From: Propionivibrio dicarboxylicus
Lineage (GTDB): Bacteria > Pseudomonadota > Gammaproteobacteria > Burkholderiales > Rhodocyclaceae
Reading direction: 5' to 3'
DNA length: 58,315 nt
NCBI GenBank assembly: GCA_945902805.1
Contig: CAMDMZ010000028.1
Location: forward strand, 1-58,315
The position numbers and the translations under genes were made by a program. Positions 1 through 8,984 of the stretch are shown in pieces (position 1 is the stretch's first letter; every line of letters begins with the position of its first letter). The notes under the pieces are model-generated. The model was given only the letters and a program-made list of their open reading frames with translations. It was not told the origin of the DNA and made no database searches.

Positions 1-149
1 GCTTTCAAAAAAAGCGGCGAGGCTACCTTCAACTATCCATACAACATCCTTGCCATCGGTCACGATAACCGCGAAATCGCGGTCACGCTTCCGTGAAACG
101 GCGGTCACGCTTTGGCGAAATCACCGGTCACGATGGCGTGAAATACGCA
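1..149. mobile_element. terminal part of an IS21-family-like insertion sequence
   Basis: Four imperfect direct repeats of 22-23 bp start at 57, 80, 102 and 125. Each begins CGGTCACG and contains a GAAA block, the multiple terminal repeat pattern typical of IS21-family ends. Read on the minus strand the element would begin TGCGTATTTCACGCC at about 149, with the TG terminus common in this family. The coding frame of the neighbouring ATPase gene is interrupted exactly here. No transposase frame is recognisable in bases 1-56, so which end this is cannot be decided. Family assignment is inference from the repeat pattern. Confidence 0.55.
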
Positions 150-609
150 TGCTTGCGCCATAAACAGCGCCGACGCCCCTTGCCGGCAAGACTCCTTTGA
201 TGGCCCATGCGGGAGGTTGCGACTCACGGGCTAAGTCACTGGCATGGGCTAGCTCATAGCCGCTGCAACTATCAAGAGTGATTCCCGCCGCGATGGCGTC
301 AGCGACCGCTGCATCGAATAGCTTTTTTGTAAGGGGGTGCAGAATTTCGGCCCAATATTGAGGGTCGCCGTCGCTCTTGAAATACGCAGCCATCAGATGG
401 TTTCTGATTTTCGGCAAACTGACTTCACCTGAAAAAACCAGTTCCCGAATTTCATCTTGAAGTTCGCCGGCATCAAGCGCAGGCGAATGCTCAATCAAGG
501 ATTGCACTAGCTCACCGCGTGAGCTATCATTCTCTGGCAGATTATTGTCGTAACCTATCACGCCGTGCGGGGCTGCCACCCCCACGGCGTTTTTGTCTCC
601 GGCCAGCAT
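121..609 (-). pseudogene. RepA-like AAA ATPase, N-terminal fragment truncated by an insertion sequence
   Basis: The 162-codon frame starts with an ATG overlapping the stop of the upstream regulator (TAATG at 611-607). Its last native segment, PPAWAIKGVLPARGVGAVYGAS, split here as PPAWAIKGVLPARG and VGAVYGAS, matches the start of the P-loop domain of phage and island RepA-like helicase/primase ATPases, where GSGKS would follow. Instead the frame runs into the insertion sequence end and adds nine foreign residues (MRISRHRDR) before a stop. The Walker A lysine, Walker B and everything downstream are missing, so no ATPase activity is expected. Family recognition rests on that short segment and on the AlpA and integrase neighbours. 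Confidence 0.6.
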
Positions 610-797
610 TAGCCTGCATCCGCGAGCAGGTGGTCGATGTCTGACTTGCGCCATGCCGTCACGCCTGCAGATAATTTTACGGGTGCTGGGGCTTTCCCTG
701 ACTTGACCCATGCCCACCAAGTCGACTTCGCGACCGGGACAATCGCCAGCACTTGTGGCAGGCGAAGAAGAACGTTGTTGTTGATATTGGTTTGCAT
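609..797 (-). CDS. AlpA-family DNA-binding regulator
   Basis: A 62-residue protein with the AlpA/excisionase-type winged helix layout: LLRLPQVLAIVPVAKSTWW followed by AWVKSGKAPAPVKL and AWRKSDIDHLL. In P4-like satellites and genomic islands such proteins act as transcriptional activators or recombination directionality factors for the neighbouring integrase. Its stop overlaps the start of the ATPase fragment (TAATG), indicating translational coupling. The integrase lies upstream on the same strand, as expected for an integrative element. The exact role, activator or excisionase, cannot be told from sequence. Confidence 0.75.
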   Translation of the reverse strand: MQTNINNNVLLRLPQVLAIVPVAKSTWWAWVKSGKAPAPVKLSAGVTAWRKSDIDHLLADAG

Positions 798-883
798 CGC
801 ATCGGCTCCAGTAAGGTTCGATGAGATGCAGATTAGATGGCCGGATGGGGGGCGTAAAAGATCAAATGTCTGGCGTAATTACT

Positions 884-1297
884 TCATTCAAGCAAAAGAT
901 GACGATAGCGCACCCAGATATTGCGGATGGCCGTGGCGCTATGTGCATGGGGGCGCCCGCAGAGAAGTTCTGCTGCCCTAGTAAAGGCGCTGCCAATTTC
1001 GTAGTCGTTGAATGTAAGCGTGTAGCCTTCACGTCGAAGCTGTGCGACCAATACGACTATTGCGCGCTTGTCCTCGTTCTTGCTTGATTGGCGTCCCAGC
1101 TTCTTCACCTTTGCTAGGTGCGCCCTCTGCTCCTTAGACATTTGGGAGCGGGGAATGTCTTGCAACTCGGCAGCCGTCATCTCAGGCACATCGACGCGAG
1201 GTCTGCCACGCCCCTGCACCTTAAATCGTCTCAGGGCGCGCGCCAGTTCTTTGATTTCGGCGGTGCTAGGTATCGGCCCGCCGAAAATGGATTTCAT
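884..1297 (-). CDS. hypothetical protein of an integrative element
   Basis: A 137-residue protein starting MKSIFGGPIPSTAEIKELA. The start is chosen because its ATG overlaps the integrase stop (ATGA at 1297-1294). It is basic, with an RGRGRPRVD segment near residues 34-42, a KEQRAHLAKVKKLGRQSSK stretch and a helical C-terminal half. No family is recognised. The charge suggests nucleic acid binding, but this is inference only. Its place between integrase and AlpA marks it as cargo or a regulator of the same element. Confidence 0.6.
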   Translation of the reverse strand: MKSIFGGPIPSTAEIKELARALRRFKVQGRGRPRVDVPEMTAAELQDIPRSQMSKEQRAHLAKVKKLGRQSSKNEDKRAIVVLVAQLRREGYTLTFNDYEIGSAFTRAAELLCGRPHAHSATAIRNIWVRYRHLLLE

Positions 1298-2556
1298 GCT
1301 GCCCCCCTTATTGGCAGCACGGTCACACACTTCTGCACCGTTCCGCAATAGGTCGCCCAATCGCTCATCAACGCGGCACGCTTGGCGAACTGCGAACCGC
1401 GCTGATAGGCACGCTCGACGGCATTCGGCAACTGGTGCGCCAGCGCGTGCTCGGCCACCTCTCGCGGGTAATTGGTGGTCTCTGCCGCCCACATGCGAAA
1501 AGTGCTGCGGAAACCGTGGACCGTGATGACATCTCCACTGGCATCAATCCAGACCGGCTTCTCATCGCCATTCATGCGTCGGATCACAGCGGTCAGCGAC
1601 ATATCCGACAAGGGCTGGCCTTTGGTGCCAGCGAACACGACTTCAACATTGTCATCTTTGGGCAACGATGCCAGCAGGGCCAGTGCCGCATCGCTTAGTG
1701 GCACCTGATGCTCGCGTTTGGCTTTCATCCGCTCCGCAGGGATGGTCCAGAGCTTGCCGGCCAAGTCGAACTCGGACCATCGAGCACCCCGTACCTCACC
1801 CGATCGACAAGCGGTGAGGATGGCGAACTCGACAGCACGGGCCGCTACACCCTCACGCGCCAGCAGGGCCAACATGAATGCGCCGATGTGCTGCCACGGT
1901 AACGACGGATGGTTCTTCGTCCGGCTCGTCTTGCTGATGGTGGCCAGCAGGTTTTCCAGGTGGCCTTTCCAGCGCGCAGGATTCTCACCAGTGCGGTAGC
2001 CACTGGTGGTCGCCCAGCCCAGCACGGACTCGATACGACCACGCACGCGACTGGCCGTTTCGGTCTTGCTCTCCCAGATCGGTGCAAGGCACTTCACGAC
2101 CAGACCGGTGTCGATCTCGGCCACGGGCAATTGGCCGAACACCGGACTGGCGTAGGTCTTGAGCGTGTTGGTCCACTGGTCAACATGCTTGGCGTTCTTC
2201 CATCCTGCCTTGTGCGCAAGGATGTATGCCTCGGCACACTGGTCGAAGGTCATCATCTTGGCGTCGGCCAGTGAAGCGGCGATCTTGCGCTGCTTCTTGG
2301 CCGTTAAAGGATTAATCCCATTGAGAACGAGCTTGCGGGCATCTAGTGCTTTCTGGCGTGCGTCTGAAAGACTGACCGTGTGCAATGGCCCCAAGCCCAT
2401 GCCGAAGGGCTTGCCTTCGATCATGTATCGGTACAGCCACGACTTAACCCCGGCCTGCGTTATCTGGAGCGTCAGCCCGCCACCATCACCATACAACCCC
2501 GGCTTGTTGAGTTTCTTAACCTGTAGTGCTGTGAGTCTTTCCAGTTGCCGGGCCAT
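1294..2556 (-). CDS. int: P4-type tyrosine recombinase / integrase
   Basis: A 420-residue site-specific recombinase that would insert and excise the island. The N-terminal DUF4102 arm-binding domain shows GLYGDGGGLTLQITQAG (about residues 20-36), the central core-binding SAM-like domain covers about 100-190, and the catalytic domain carries Arg in TACRSGEVRG, HGFRSTFR (His-x-x-Arg), a second His in HALAHQ and the nucleophile Tyr in ERAYQRG. ATG 2556 is preferred over the TTG at 2568 because GGAG lies about 8 nt before it. The gene ends in an ATGA overlap with the next island gene. All catalytic residues are present, so it may be active although the ATPase gene of the island is broken. Confidence 0.92.
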   Translation of the reverse strand: MARQLERLTALQVKKLNKPGLYGDGGGLTLQITQAGVKSWLYRYMIEGKPFGMGLGPLHTVSLSDARQKALDARKLVLNGINPLTAKKQRKIAASLADAKMMTFDQCAEAYILAHKAGWKNAKHVDQWTNTLKTYASPVFGQLPVAEIDTGLVVKCLAPIWESKTETASRVRGRIESVLGWATTSGYRTGENPARWKGHLENLLATISKTSRTKNHPSLPWQHIGAFMLALLAREGVAARAVEFAILTACRSGEVRGARWSEFDLAGKLWTIPAERMKAKREHQVPLSDAALALLASLPKDDNVEVVFAGTKGQPLSDMSLTAVIRRMNGDEKPVWIDASGDVITVHGFRSTFRMWAAETTNYPREVAEHALAHQLPNAVERAYQRGSQFAKRAALMSDWATYCGTVQKCVTVLPIRGAA

Positions 2557-2565
2557 TTTGGTCTC

Positions 2566-2594
2566 CAACTATCAAATCAACTATCAAATGATAG
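2566..2594. promoter_or_regulatory. putative operator before the integrase: tandem repeat plus palindrome
   Basis: CAACTATCAAAT occurs twice in tandem (2566-2577 and 2578-2589), and the second copy leads into the perfect palindrome CTATCA-AA-TGATAG (2581-2594). It lies immediately upstream of the integrase start, where AlpA-type regulators or the integrase could bind. Binding is inference; the repeat structure is directly visible. Confidence 0.45.
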
Positions 2595-2600
2595 CTGGAT

Positions 2601-2694
2601 TTGGCTGGATTGCATAGCACTAAATTGGATATGGCATTCTCGTAAAGCCCATACTGGCAGGCATTCGTGGGACATCATTGGACTTGGCTGGATT
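2601..2694. repeat. paired TTGGCTGGATT direct repeats, possible arm or att sites
   Basis: TTGGCTGGATT is found at 2601-2611 and again at 2684-2694 in the gap between integrase and greB. Such repeats beside an integrase gene are often arm-type binding sites or traces of the attachment region. No tRNA gene is visible in this gap, so the integration target is not evident. Confidence 0.3.
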
Positions 2695-2788
2695 TCTATC
2701 AGGCGGTCTGCGTCTCCGCCAGGAACACTGGCAAAACCAGTCAATGACTGGAGGATAACTCCTCCGAGCTTCTGCTTTGTGAGGTTTG

Positions 2789-3337
2789 TCACTCTTTATA
2801 GAGAATCGCTTCTACCTCAATGTCGCGCCAACCAGCGGGACTCTGAAAGCGTATTGAGTCGCCCTCACGCGCCTTGAGGAGGGCTTTTGCCAGCGGTGAA
2901 ACCCAACTGATACGTCCCTCTACGGCGTTTGCTTCGTCGATACCCACAATCTGGTAGGTGGCGTGCATGCCATCGCTATCGCAAATTGAAACCGTAGCGC
3001 CAAAAAAGACCTGTTCGAGATTTTCCTGCGCGGCGGGGTCGACCACAACTGCGGTTTCCAACCGCTTGGTCAGGAAGCGGATACGTTTGTCCATTTCACG
3101 CAAACGCTTCTTGCCGTAGATGTAGTCGCCGTTCTCAGAACGATCACCATTACCAGCGGCCCATGAGACGACCTGCACTAGTGCGGGTCGCTCCACTTTG
3201 ACCAAGTGCTCGAACTCGGTGCGGATTGCGGCATGGCCGCGCCGGGTCATGTAATTGACCCCATGGGGTAGAACGACTTCGGGTACGTCCTCCTCGTCGT
3301 CTGCGTCGTCGGATTCTTTGACAAAAGCCTTATTCAT
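2789..3337 (-). CDS. greB: transcription elongation factor GreB
   Basis: A 182-residue Gre factor that enters the RNA polymerase secondary channel and stimulates cleavage of the nascent RNA in backtracked complexes. The N-terminal coiled coil is seen as NYMTRRGHAAIRTEFEHLV and continues through NGDRSENGDYIYGKKRLREM, which holds the acidic tip residues of the family. The C-terminal FKBP-like domain covers VFFGATVSICDSDG to the end. ENGDYIYGKKR is typical of GreB rather than GreA. An acidic extension (DDADDEEDVPE) precedes the core. It is divergent from the MFS gene, and the integrative element sits just beyond its 3' end. Confidence 0.93.
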   Translation of the reverse strand: MNKAFVKESDDADDEEDVPEVVLPHGVNYMTRRGHAAIRTEFEHLVKVERPALVQVVSWAAGNGDRSENGDYIYGKKRLREMDKRIRFLTKRLETAVVVDPAAQENLEQVFFGATVSICDSDGMHATYQIVGIDEANAVEGRISWVSPLAKALLKAREGDSIRFQSPAGWRDIEVEAILYKE

Positions 3338-3384
3338 TTCATGGAGCCATTCCGTGGGGACGGAATGGTAGCATCGCGCTCACC

Positions 3385-4602
3385 ATGAATACAGCACCCA
3401 ACACTCAACCAAGACGCCCAATTGCCGTTGTGCTTACCTTTGCCGCGCTGATCGTTTGCGTGGCGATGGGGATTCGCCATACATTCGGTTTGTTCTTGAC
3501 GCCAATGAGCATGGAGCACCAATGGGGCCGCGAGGTGTTCAGCTTCGCCATGGCGCTGCAAAACCTGATGTGGGGCGCCTCCCAGCCTTTTGCCGGCTGG
3601 CTGGCCGATCGCTATGGAGCGCGTCGTGTGCTATGGGGCGCCAGCCTGCTTTACGCCGCCGGCTTGTTGGGCATGGCGTATGCAAATACCGCCACGGGGA
3701 TTGCCGCCAGCGCCGGTCTGATGATTGGGATCGCCCAAAGCGGTAGCACCTATAGCGTGGTGTATGCGGCCATGGGAAAGCTGCTGCCCGATAACAAGCG
3801 AGCGTGGTCGATGGGGGTCGTCGCGGCGGCCGGTTCCTTTGGCCAGTTCCTGATGATTCCGACGGCATCGGCCTTGATCGGTGGTCTGGGCTGGTTCGGC
3901 ACGTTGTTGATCTTTGCCGGCGGTGCTTTCCTGATCCTGCCCTTGGGCACAGCGCTGACCCAGGGCATCGTGCAACAAAAAGTCGGTGCTGGCCAGACGG
4001 CGGCACAGGCCTTGCGCGAGGCCGGACGCGACCGGAGCTTTCTGCTGCTCACGGCGGGGTACTTTGTTTGCGGTTTCCAGGTGGTGTTCATCGGCGTGCA
4101 TTTCCCGACCTACCTGATCGACAAGGGCATGGGCGGCGAGATCGGGGTCACCGCGCTGGCGCTGATCGGTCTGTTCAATGTCTTTGGCAGCTATGGAGTC
4201 GGCCATCTCGCCGGCCATTTTCAAAAACGCTATCTGCTTGCCGCGATTTACTTCAGTCGCAGCGTGGTCATTAGCCTGTTTCTGCTGGTTCCGCTCACGC
4301 CCCTCAGCGTCTATGTGTTCTCGGCGGTCATGGGCGTCCTATGGCTTTCCACGGTGCCGCCGACCAACGCGATCGTTGCCCAGATCTTTGGTCAGCGGTT
4401 CTTCGGGATGCTTTCCGGCGTGGTCTTTTTCAGTCATCAGGTAGGCAGCTTTGCCGGCGTCTGGTTGGGCGGGCGGCTTTTCGATTCGACGGGGAATTAC
4501 GACGTCGTCTGGGGCATCTGTATCCTGCTTGGTATCGTTGCCGCACTGCTGAATCTGCCCATCGACGAACGTCACCCGCAGTTGCAGGCAAACCCCGCCT
4601 GA
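3385..4602 (+). CDS. MFS transporter
   Basis: A 405-residue polytopic inner-membrane protein of the major facilitator superfamily with about 12 hydrophobic segments. The loop-2 signature GWLADRYGARRVL (about residues 71-83) is clear, and the central loop lies near residues 195-215. The substrate is unknown. The fold resembles anion or oxalate/formate-type antiporters, which is only a weak hint. A copy of the dispersed 25-bp repeat lies in the central loop and encodes KVGAGQTA (residues 198-206), a place where insertions are tolerated. It has its own promoter region opposite greB and no obvious operon partner. Confidence 0.85.
   Translation: MNTAPNTQPRRPIAVVLTFAALIVCVAMGIRHTFGLFLTPMSMEHQWGREVFSFAMALQNLMWGASQPFAGWLADRYGARRVLWGASLLYAAGLLGMAYANTATGIAASAGLMIGIAQSGSTYSVVYAAMGKLLPDNKRAWSMGVVAAAGSFGQFLMIPTASALIGGLGWFGTLLIFAGGAFLILPLGTALTQGIVQQKVGAGQTAAQALREAGRDRSFLLLTAGYFVCGFQVVFIGVHFPTYLIDKGMGGEIGVTALALIGLFNVFGSYGVGHLAGHFQKRYLLAAIYFSRSVVISLFLLVPLTPLSVYVFSAVMGVLWLSTVPPTNAIVAQIFGQRFFGMLSGVVFFSHQVGSFAGVWLGGRLFDSTGNYDVVWGICILLGIVAALLNLPIDERHPQLQANPA
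3977..4001 (+). repeat. dispersed 25-bp repeat, copy 1 (in MFS gene)
   Basis: Matches the family consensus (five A, then GTCGGYGCTGGCGRGACGG, then C) with one difference, C for G at position 18. It is read in frame as KVGAGQTA in the cytoplasmic central loop of the transporter. Confidence 0.9.
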
Positions 4603-4698
4603 GCCGGCAAGCGACAGCACAAGTTGCGGTAAAATTCGCGTCCACGCAGGGTTGCCAATGCTTTGGCGCCCTCTTTTTCGTTTCTGGAACCTCTGCTC

Positions 4699-6615
4699 AT
4701 GCCAGTCATCACTCTTCCCGACGGCTCCCGCCGCGAATACCCTCAGGCCCTGACCGTCGCCGACGTCGCTTCATCCATTGGTGCGGGACTGGCCAAAGCT
4801 GCTCTCGCCGGTCGTGTCGATGGCAAACTGGTCGACACCTCCTTCCTGATCAGCCAGGATGCCGCACTGGCCATCGTCACCGAAAAGGATGCCGATGGCA
4901 TCGAGATGATTCGCCACTCGACCGCTCACTTGCTGGCCTATGCGGTCAAGGAACTTTTCCCCGAGGCGCAAGTCACGATCGGCCCGGTGATCGAGAACGG
5001 CTTCTTCTACGACTTTGCATACAAGCGTCCGTTTACACCGGAAGACCTGGCCAACATTGAAAAACGCATGGCCGAGCTTTCAAAACAGGATCATGTCGTC
5101 ACCCGTGAAGTCTGGTCACGCGATACCGCCGTCGAGTTCTTCAAGGGCATCGGCGAACACTACAAGGCCGAGTTGATCGCCGCGATACCAGCCGATCAGG
5201 ATGTGTCACTCTATCGCGAGGGTAACTTCATTGATCTGTGTCGCGGTCCGCACGTGCCCTCTACGGCGAAACTGAAGCACTTCAAACTGATGAAAGTTGC
5301 CGGCGCCTACTGGCGCGGCGATTCCAAGAATGAACAGTTGCAACGCATCTATGGCACCGCTTGGGCCAAGAAGGAAGAGCTGGACGCGCATCTGCACATG
5401 CTCGAAGAAGCCGAGAAGCGCGATCATCGCAAGCTCGGTCGGCAACTGGATTTGTTTCATCTGCAGGATGAAGCGCCCGGCTTGGTCTTCTGGCATCCGC
5501 ACGGCTGGGCGGTCTGGCAGGAAGTTGAACAGTACATGCGCGCCGTGTATCGTGACAATGGTTATCAGGAAGTGCGCTGCCCACAGATTCTTGATCGCAG
5601 CCTGTGGGAGCGTTCGGGGCACTGGGAGCATTATAAAGACAACATGTTCACCACCGAGTCCGAGACGCGCGACTACGCGGTGAAGCCAATGAATTGCCCC
5701 GGTCACATCCAGATCTTCAATACCGGTGTCCGTTCGTATCGCGAACTGCCGCTACGCTATGGCGAATTCGGCTCATGTCATCGCAACGAACCTTCGGGCG
5801 CTTTGCACGGTGTCATGCGGGTGCGAGGATTTACGCAAGACGACGGCCATATTTTCTGTACCGAAGACCAGATCCAGCCCGAAGTGACTGCTTTCAATGA
5901 GTTGGTACGCAAGGTTTACTCGGATTTCGGCTTTAACCATGTTGCCGTCAAATTGGCCTTGCGTCCGGATAGTCGTGTCGGCGAAGACGCACTGTGGGAC
6001 AAGGCGGAAGCCGCCTTGCGCGCGGGACTTACCGCGAGCGGCCTGGAATGGGAAGAGTTGCCAGGCGAGGGCGCGTTTTATGGCCCGAAGATTGAATTCC
6101 ACATTAAGGATGCGATTGGCCGTTCCTGGCAGTGCGGCACGGTTCAGGTCGATTTCTCGATGCCGCAACGCCTTGGCGCCGAATATGTGGGCGAAGACAA
6201 CAGTCGTCATACCCCGGTAATGCTGCATCGCGCAATTCTCGGTTCACTCGAGCGATTTATCGGCATTCTGGTTGAAAACCACGCCGGCGCTTTCCCGTTG
6301 TGGCTGGCCCCGGTGCAGGTGGTGGTCATGAATATCTCGGAAGCCCAGTCAGATTACGTCGATAGCGTTGCGAAAAAGCTGCGTGATGCCGGGTTCAGGG
6401 TCGAAACAGATTTGCGCGGTGAGAAAATTAACTATAAAATCCGAGAACATAGCTTATTAAAGCGGCCTTATCTGGTTGTTGTGGGTGACAAAGAGAAAGC
6501 CGCCGGGTTGGTCGCCTTGCGTGCCCGAGGCAATCAGGATCTCGGGCAAATGTCCCCGGAAGTCTTGATCGAGCACCTGCTGCGCGAAACGCACAGCAAG
6601 GGCTTGGCGGTCTGA
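4699..6615 (+). CDS. thrS: threonine-tRNA ligase
   Basis: A 638-residue class II aminoacyl-tRNA synthetase that charges tRNA-Thr and edits Ser-tRNA-Thr. ATG 4699 ([14 protein letters not shown]) is chosen because it begins the N-terminal TGS domain (residues 1-61); an upstream in-frame start would add 12 unrelated residues. The editing domain holds [16 protein letters not shown]. The catalytic core has the zinc-binding [10 protein letters not shown], the motif 2 stretch [19 protein letters not shown] and the motif 3 stretch [17 protein letters not shown]. The anticodon-binding domain forms the C-terminus. It is the first gene of the classic thrS-infC-rpmI-rplT translation operon. Confidence 0.97.
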   Translation: MPVITLPDGSRREYPQALTVADVASSIGAGLAKAALAGRVDGKLVDTSFLISQDAALAIVTEKDADGIEMIRHSTAHLLAYAVKELFPEAQVTIGPVIENGFFYDFAYKRPFTPEDLANIEKRMAELSKQDHVVTREVWSRDTAVEFFKGIGEHYKAELIAAIPADQDVSLYREGNFIDLCRGPHVPSTAKLKHFKLMKVAGAYWRGDSKNEQLQRIYGTAWAKKEELDAHLHMLEEAEKRDHRKLGRQLDLFHLQDEAPGLVFWHPHGWAVWQEVEQYMRAVYRDNGYQEVRCPQILDRSLWERSGHWEHYKDNMFTTESETRDYAVKPMNCPGHIQIFNTGVRSYRELPLRYGEFGSCHRNEPSGALHGVMRVRGFTQDDGHIFCTEDQIQPEVTAFNELVRKVYSDFGFNHVAVKLALRPDSRVGEDALWDKAEAALRAGLTASGLEWEELPGEGAFYGPKIEFHIKDAIGRSWQCGTVQVDFSMPQRLGAEYVGEDNSRHTPVMLHRAILGSLERFIGILVENHAGAFPLWLAPVQVVVMNISEAQSDYVDSVAKKLRDAGFRVETDLRGEKINYKIREHSLLKRPYLVVVGDKEKAAGLVALRARGNQDLGQMSPEVLIEHLLRETHSKGLAV

Positions 6616-6643
6616 TTTTTTTGTTTTTTTGGAGAACTAAACC

Positions 6644-7171
6644 ATCGCTCAGGAAAAATCGCAGCGTCTGAATGACGAAATTACTGCCCCCGAAGTTCGT
6701 CTGGTGGGTACTGAGGGCGAACAGCTCGGCATAGTTTCGATTCGACAGGCGCTGACGCTAGCCGAAGAGGCTGGCGCGGATCTGGTGGAAATTGCGCCCA
6801 TGGCGCAACCGCCAGTCTGCAAGATCATGGACTTTGGCAAGTTCAAGTATCAGGAAGCCAAGCGTGCGCACGAAGCCAAGCTGAAGCAGAAACAAGTGCA
6901 GGTTAAGGAAATCAAGTTTCGTCCGGGTACTGACGAAAACGATTACCAGATCAAACTGCGCAATGTCATCAAGTTTCTGGGTGAAGGCGACAAGGCAAAG
7001 ATCACGCTTCGTTTTCGCGGTCGAGAGATGGCGCACCAGCAGATCGGTATGCGCGTTCTTGAACGGATCAAGACTGATCTTGAACAGCAAGCCTTGGTAG
7101 AGCAGTTTCCCAAGATGGAAGGTCGGCAATTGATCATGGTGCTGGCGCCTTCGAAAAAGAAGCAAGTGTAG
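6644..7171 (+). CDS. infC: translation initiation factor IF-3, initiated at a rare ATC codon
   Basis: A 175-residue IF-3 that keeps 30S subunits free and checks start codon-initiator pairing. ATC 6644 is taken as start: GGAG at 6631-6634 is 9 nt before it, and the protein then begins [20 protein letters not shown], the conserved IF-3 N-terminus. The first ATG of the frame is 60 nt further in and would remove part of the N-terminal domain. In E. coli infC starts with AUU and IF-3 represses its own translation by discriminating against it; the same autoregulation is likely here. The N-domain includes [20 protein letters not shown], the linker is Lys-rich, and the C-domain contains [20 protein letters not shown]. 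Confidence 0.95.
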   Translation: MAQEKSQRLNDEITAPEVRLVGTEGEQLGIVSIRQALTLAEEAGADLVEIAPMAQPPVCKIMDFGKFKYQEAKRAHEAKLKQKQVQVKEIKFRPGTDENDYQIKLRNVIKFLGEGDKAKITLRFRGREMAHQQIGMRVLERIKTDLEQQALVEQFPKMEGRQLIMVLAPSKKKQV

Positions 7172-7295
7172 TAACTACGGATTTTTAAGGTTTTTTGTTT
7201 GCAGCTTGAACGCGAACGAGAAGAAGTGGTTGCGGGTCATCAAGCATCCCCGAGGTGGGGAACACCTGGCAGCCATGTACTAGGAGAAATCTTCG

Positions 7296-7493
7296 ATGCC
7301 GAAGATGAAGACCAAAAGCGGTGCCAAGAAGCGATTTGTTGTGCGCGCTTCCGGAAGCATCAAGCGCGCGAGTGCATTCAAGCGCCATATCCTCACGAAG
7401 AAAACCACCAAGAGCAAGCGCCAGTTGCGCGGCGTTCACGCCGTTCATGCCGCCGACGTTCAGTCGGTGCGTGCCATGCTACCTAACGGTTAA
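7296..7493 (+). CDS. rpmI: 50S ribosomal protein bL35
   Basis: A 65-residue basic ribosomal protein, [20 protein letters not shown], of standard bL35 length. AGGAG lies 9-10 nt before the ATG. The 124-nt gap from infC contains a short stem (CCCC 7248-7251 with GGGG 7257-7260) just before the ribosome-binding site. In E. coli L20 represses this gene by binding the leader; whether this stem is part of such an operator is inference. rplT follows 11 nt downstream. Confidence 0.97.
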   Translation: MPKMKTKSGAKKRFVVRASGSIKRASAFKRHILTKKTTKSKRQLRGVHAVHAADVQSVRAMLPNG

Positions 7494-7504
7494 GGAGAGA
7501 CACC

Positions 7505-7864
7505 ATGCCAAGAGTAAAACGTGGTGTAACGGCGCGCGCGCGCCATAAAAAGGTTCTTGATCAGGCCAAGGGATATCGCGGCCGTCGTTCCAAGGTTTAC
7601 CGTATCGCCAAAGAAGCGGTGATGAAGGCCGGTCAATATGCTTACCGTGACCGTCGTCAGCGAAAGCGCCAGTTCCGTGTTTTGTGGATCGCTCGTATCA
7701 ATGCGGCCGCACGTGAGCTGGGCATGAAGTACAGCACCTTCATGAATGGCTTGAAGAAAGCGTCGATCGAAGTTGACCGCAAGGTTCTCGCCGATCTCGC
7801 CGTATTCGACAAGCCGGCGTTTGCAGCCCTTGCCGCGCAAGCCAAAGCCCAGCTTCCGGCCTGA
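7505..7864 (+). CDS. rplT: 50S ribosomal protein bL20
   Basis: A 119-residue protein starting [20 protein letters not shown], full length for bL20, which binds 23S rRNA early in large-subunit assembly and in many bacteria represses the rpmI-rplT mRNA. The extended basic N-terminal tail and the globular C-terminal part ([20 protein letters not shown]) are both present. AAGGAG precedes the ATG. A terminator-like hairpin follows at 7882-7912. Confidence 0.97.
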   Translation: MPRVKRGVTARARHKKVLDQAKGYRGRRSKVYRIAKEAVMKAGQYAYRDRRQRKRQFRVLWIARINAAARELGMKYSTFMNGLKKASIEVDRKVLADLAVFDKPAFAALAAQAKAQLPA

Positions 7865-7881
7865 TACTTTGGCCCGAGAAC

Positions 7882-7912
7882 AAGGAGGCCTGCAGCTGGG
7901 GCCTCCTTTTTT
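7882..7912 (+). terminator. intrinsic terminator or attenuator between rplT and pheS
   Basis: Stem AAGGAGGCC (7882-7890) pairs with GGCCTCCTT (7900-7908), followed by a T run to 7912. It separates the ribosomal protein genes from pheST, the same place where E. coli has the pheST attenuator. No Phe-rich leader peptide is visible before it, so a simple partial terminator is the more cautious reading. Confidence 0.75.
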
Positions 7913-7922
7913 CATGGTGTAA

Positions 7923-8981
<1,059 letters not shown>

Positions 8982-8984
8982 ATT

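Noticed and set aside
2557-2788. tRNA or tmRNA end as the attachment site of the island
   Set aside because: No acceptor stem, T-arm or CCA-like end could be found in the gap between integrase and greB.
4603-4698. Leader riboswitch or T-box before thrS
   Set aside because: The gap is under 100 nt, shows no T-box motif or specifier stem, and T-boxes are not expected in proteobacteria.
5296-5322. Repeat-like GTTGCCGGCGCCTACTGGCG in thrS
   Set aside because: It matches the repeat poorly and encodes VAGAYWRGD, which is conserved in threonyl-tRNA synthetases for protein reasons.
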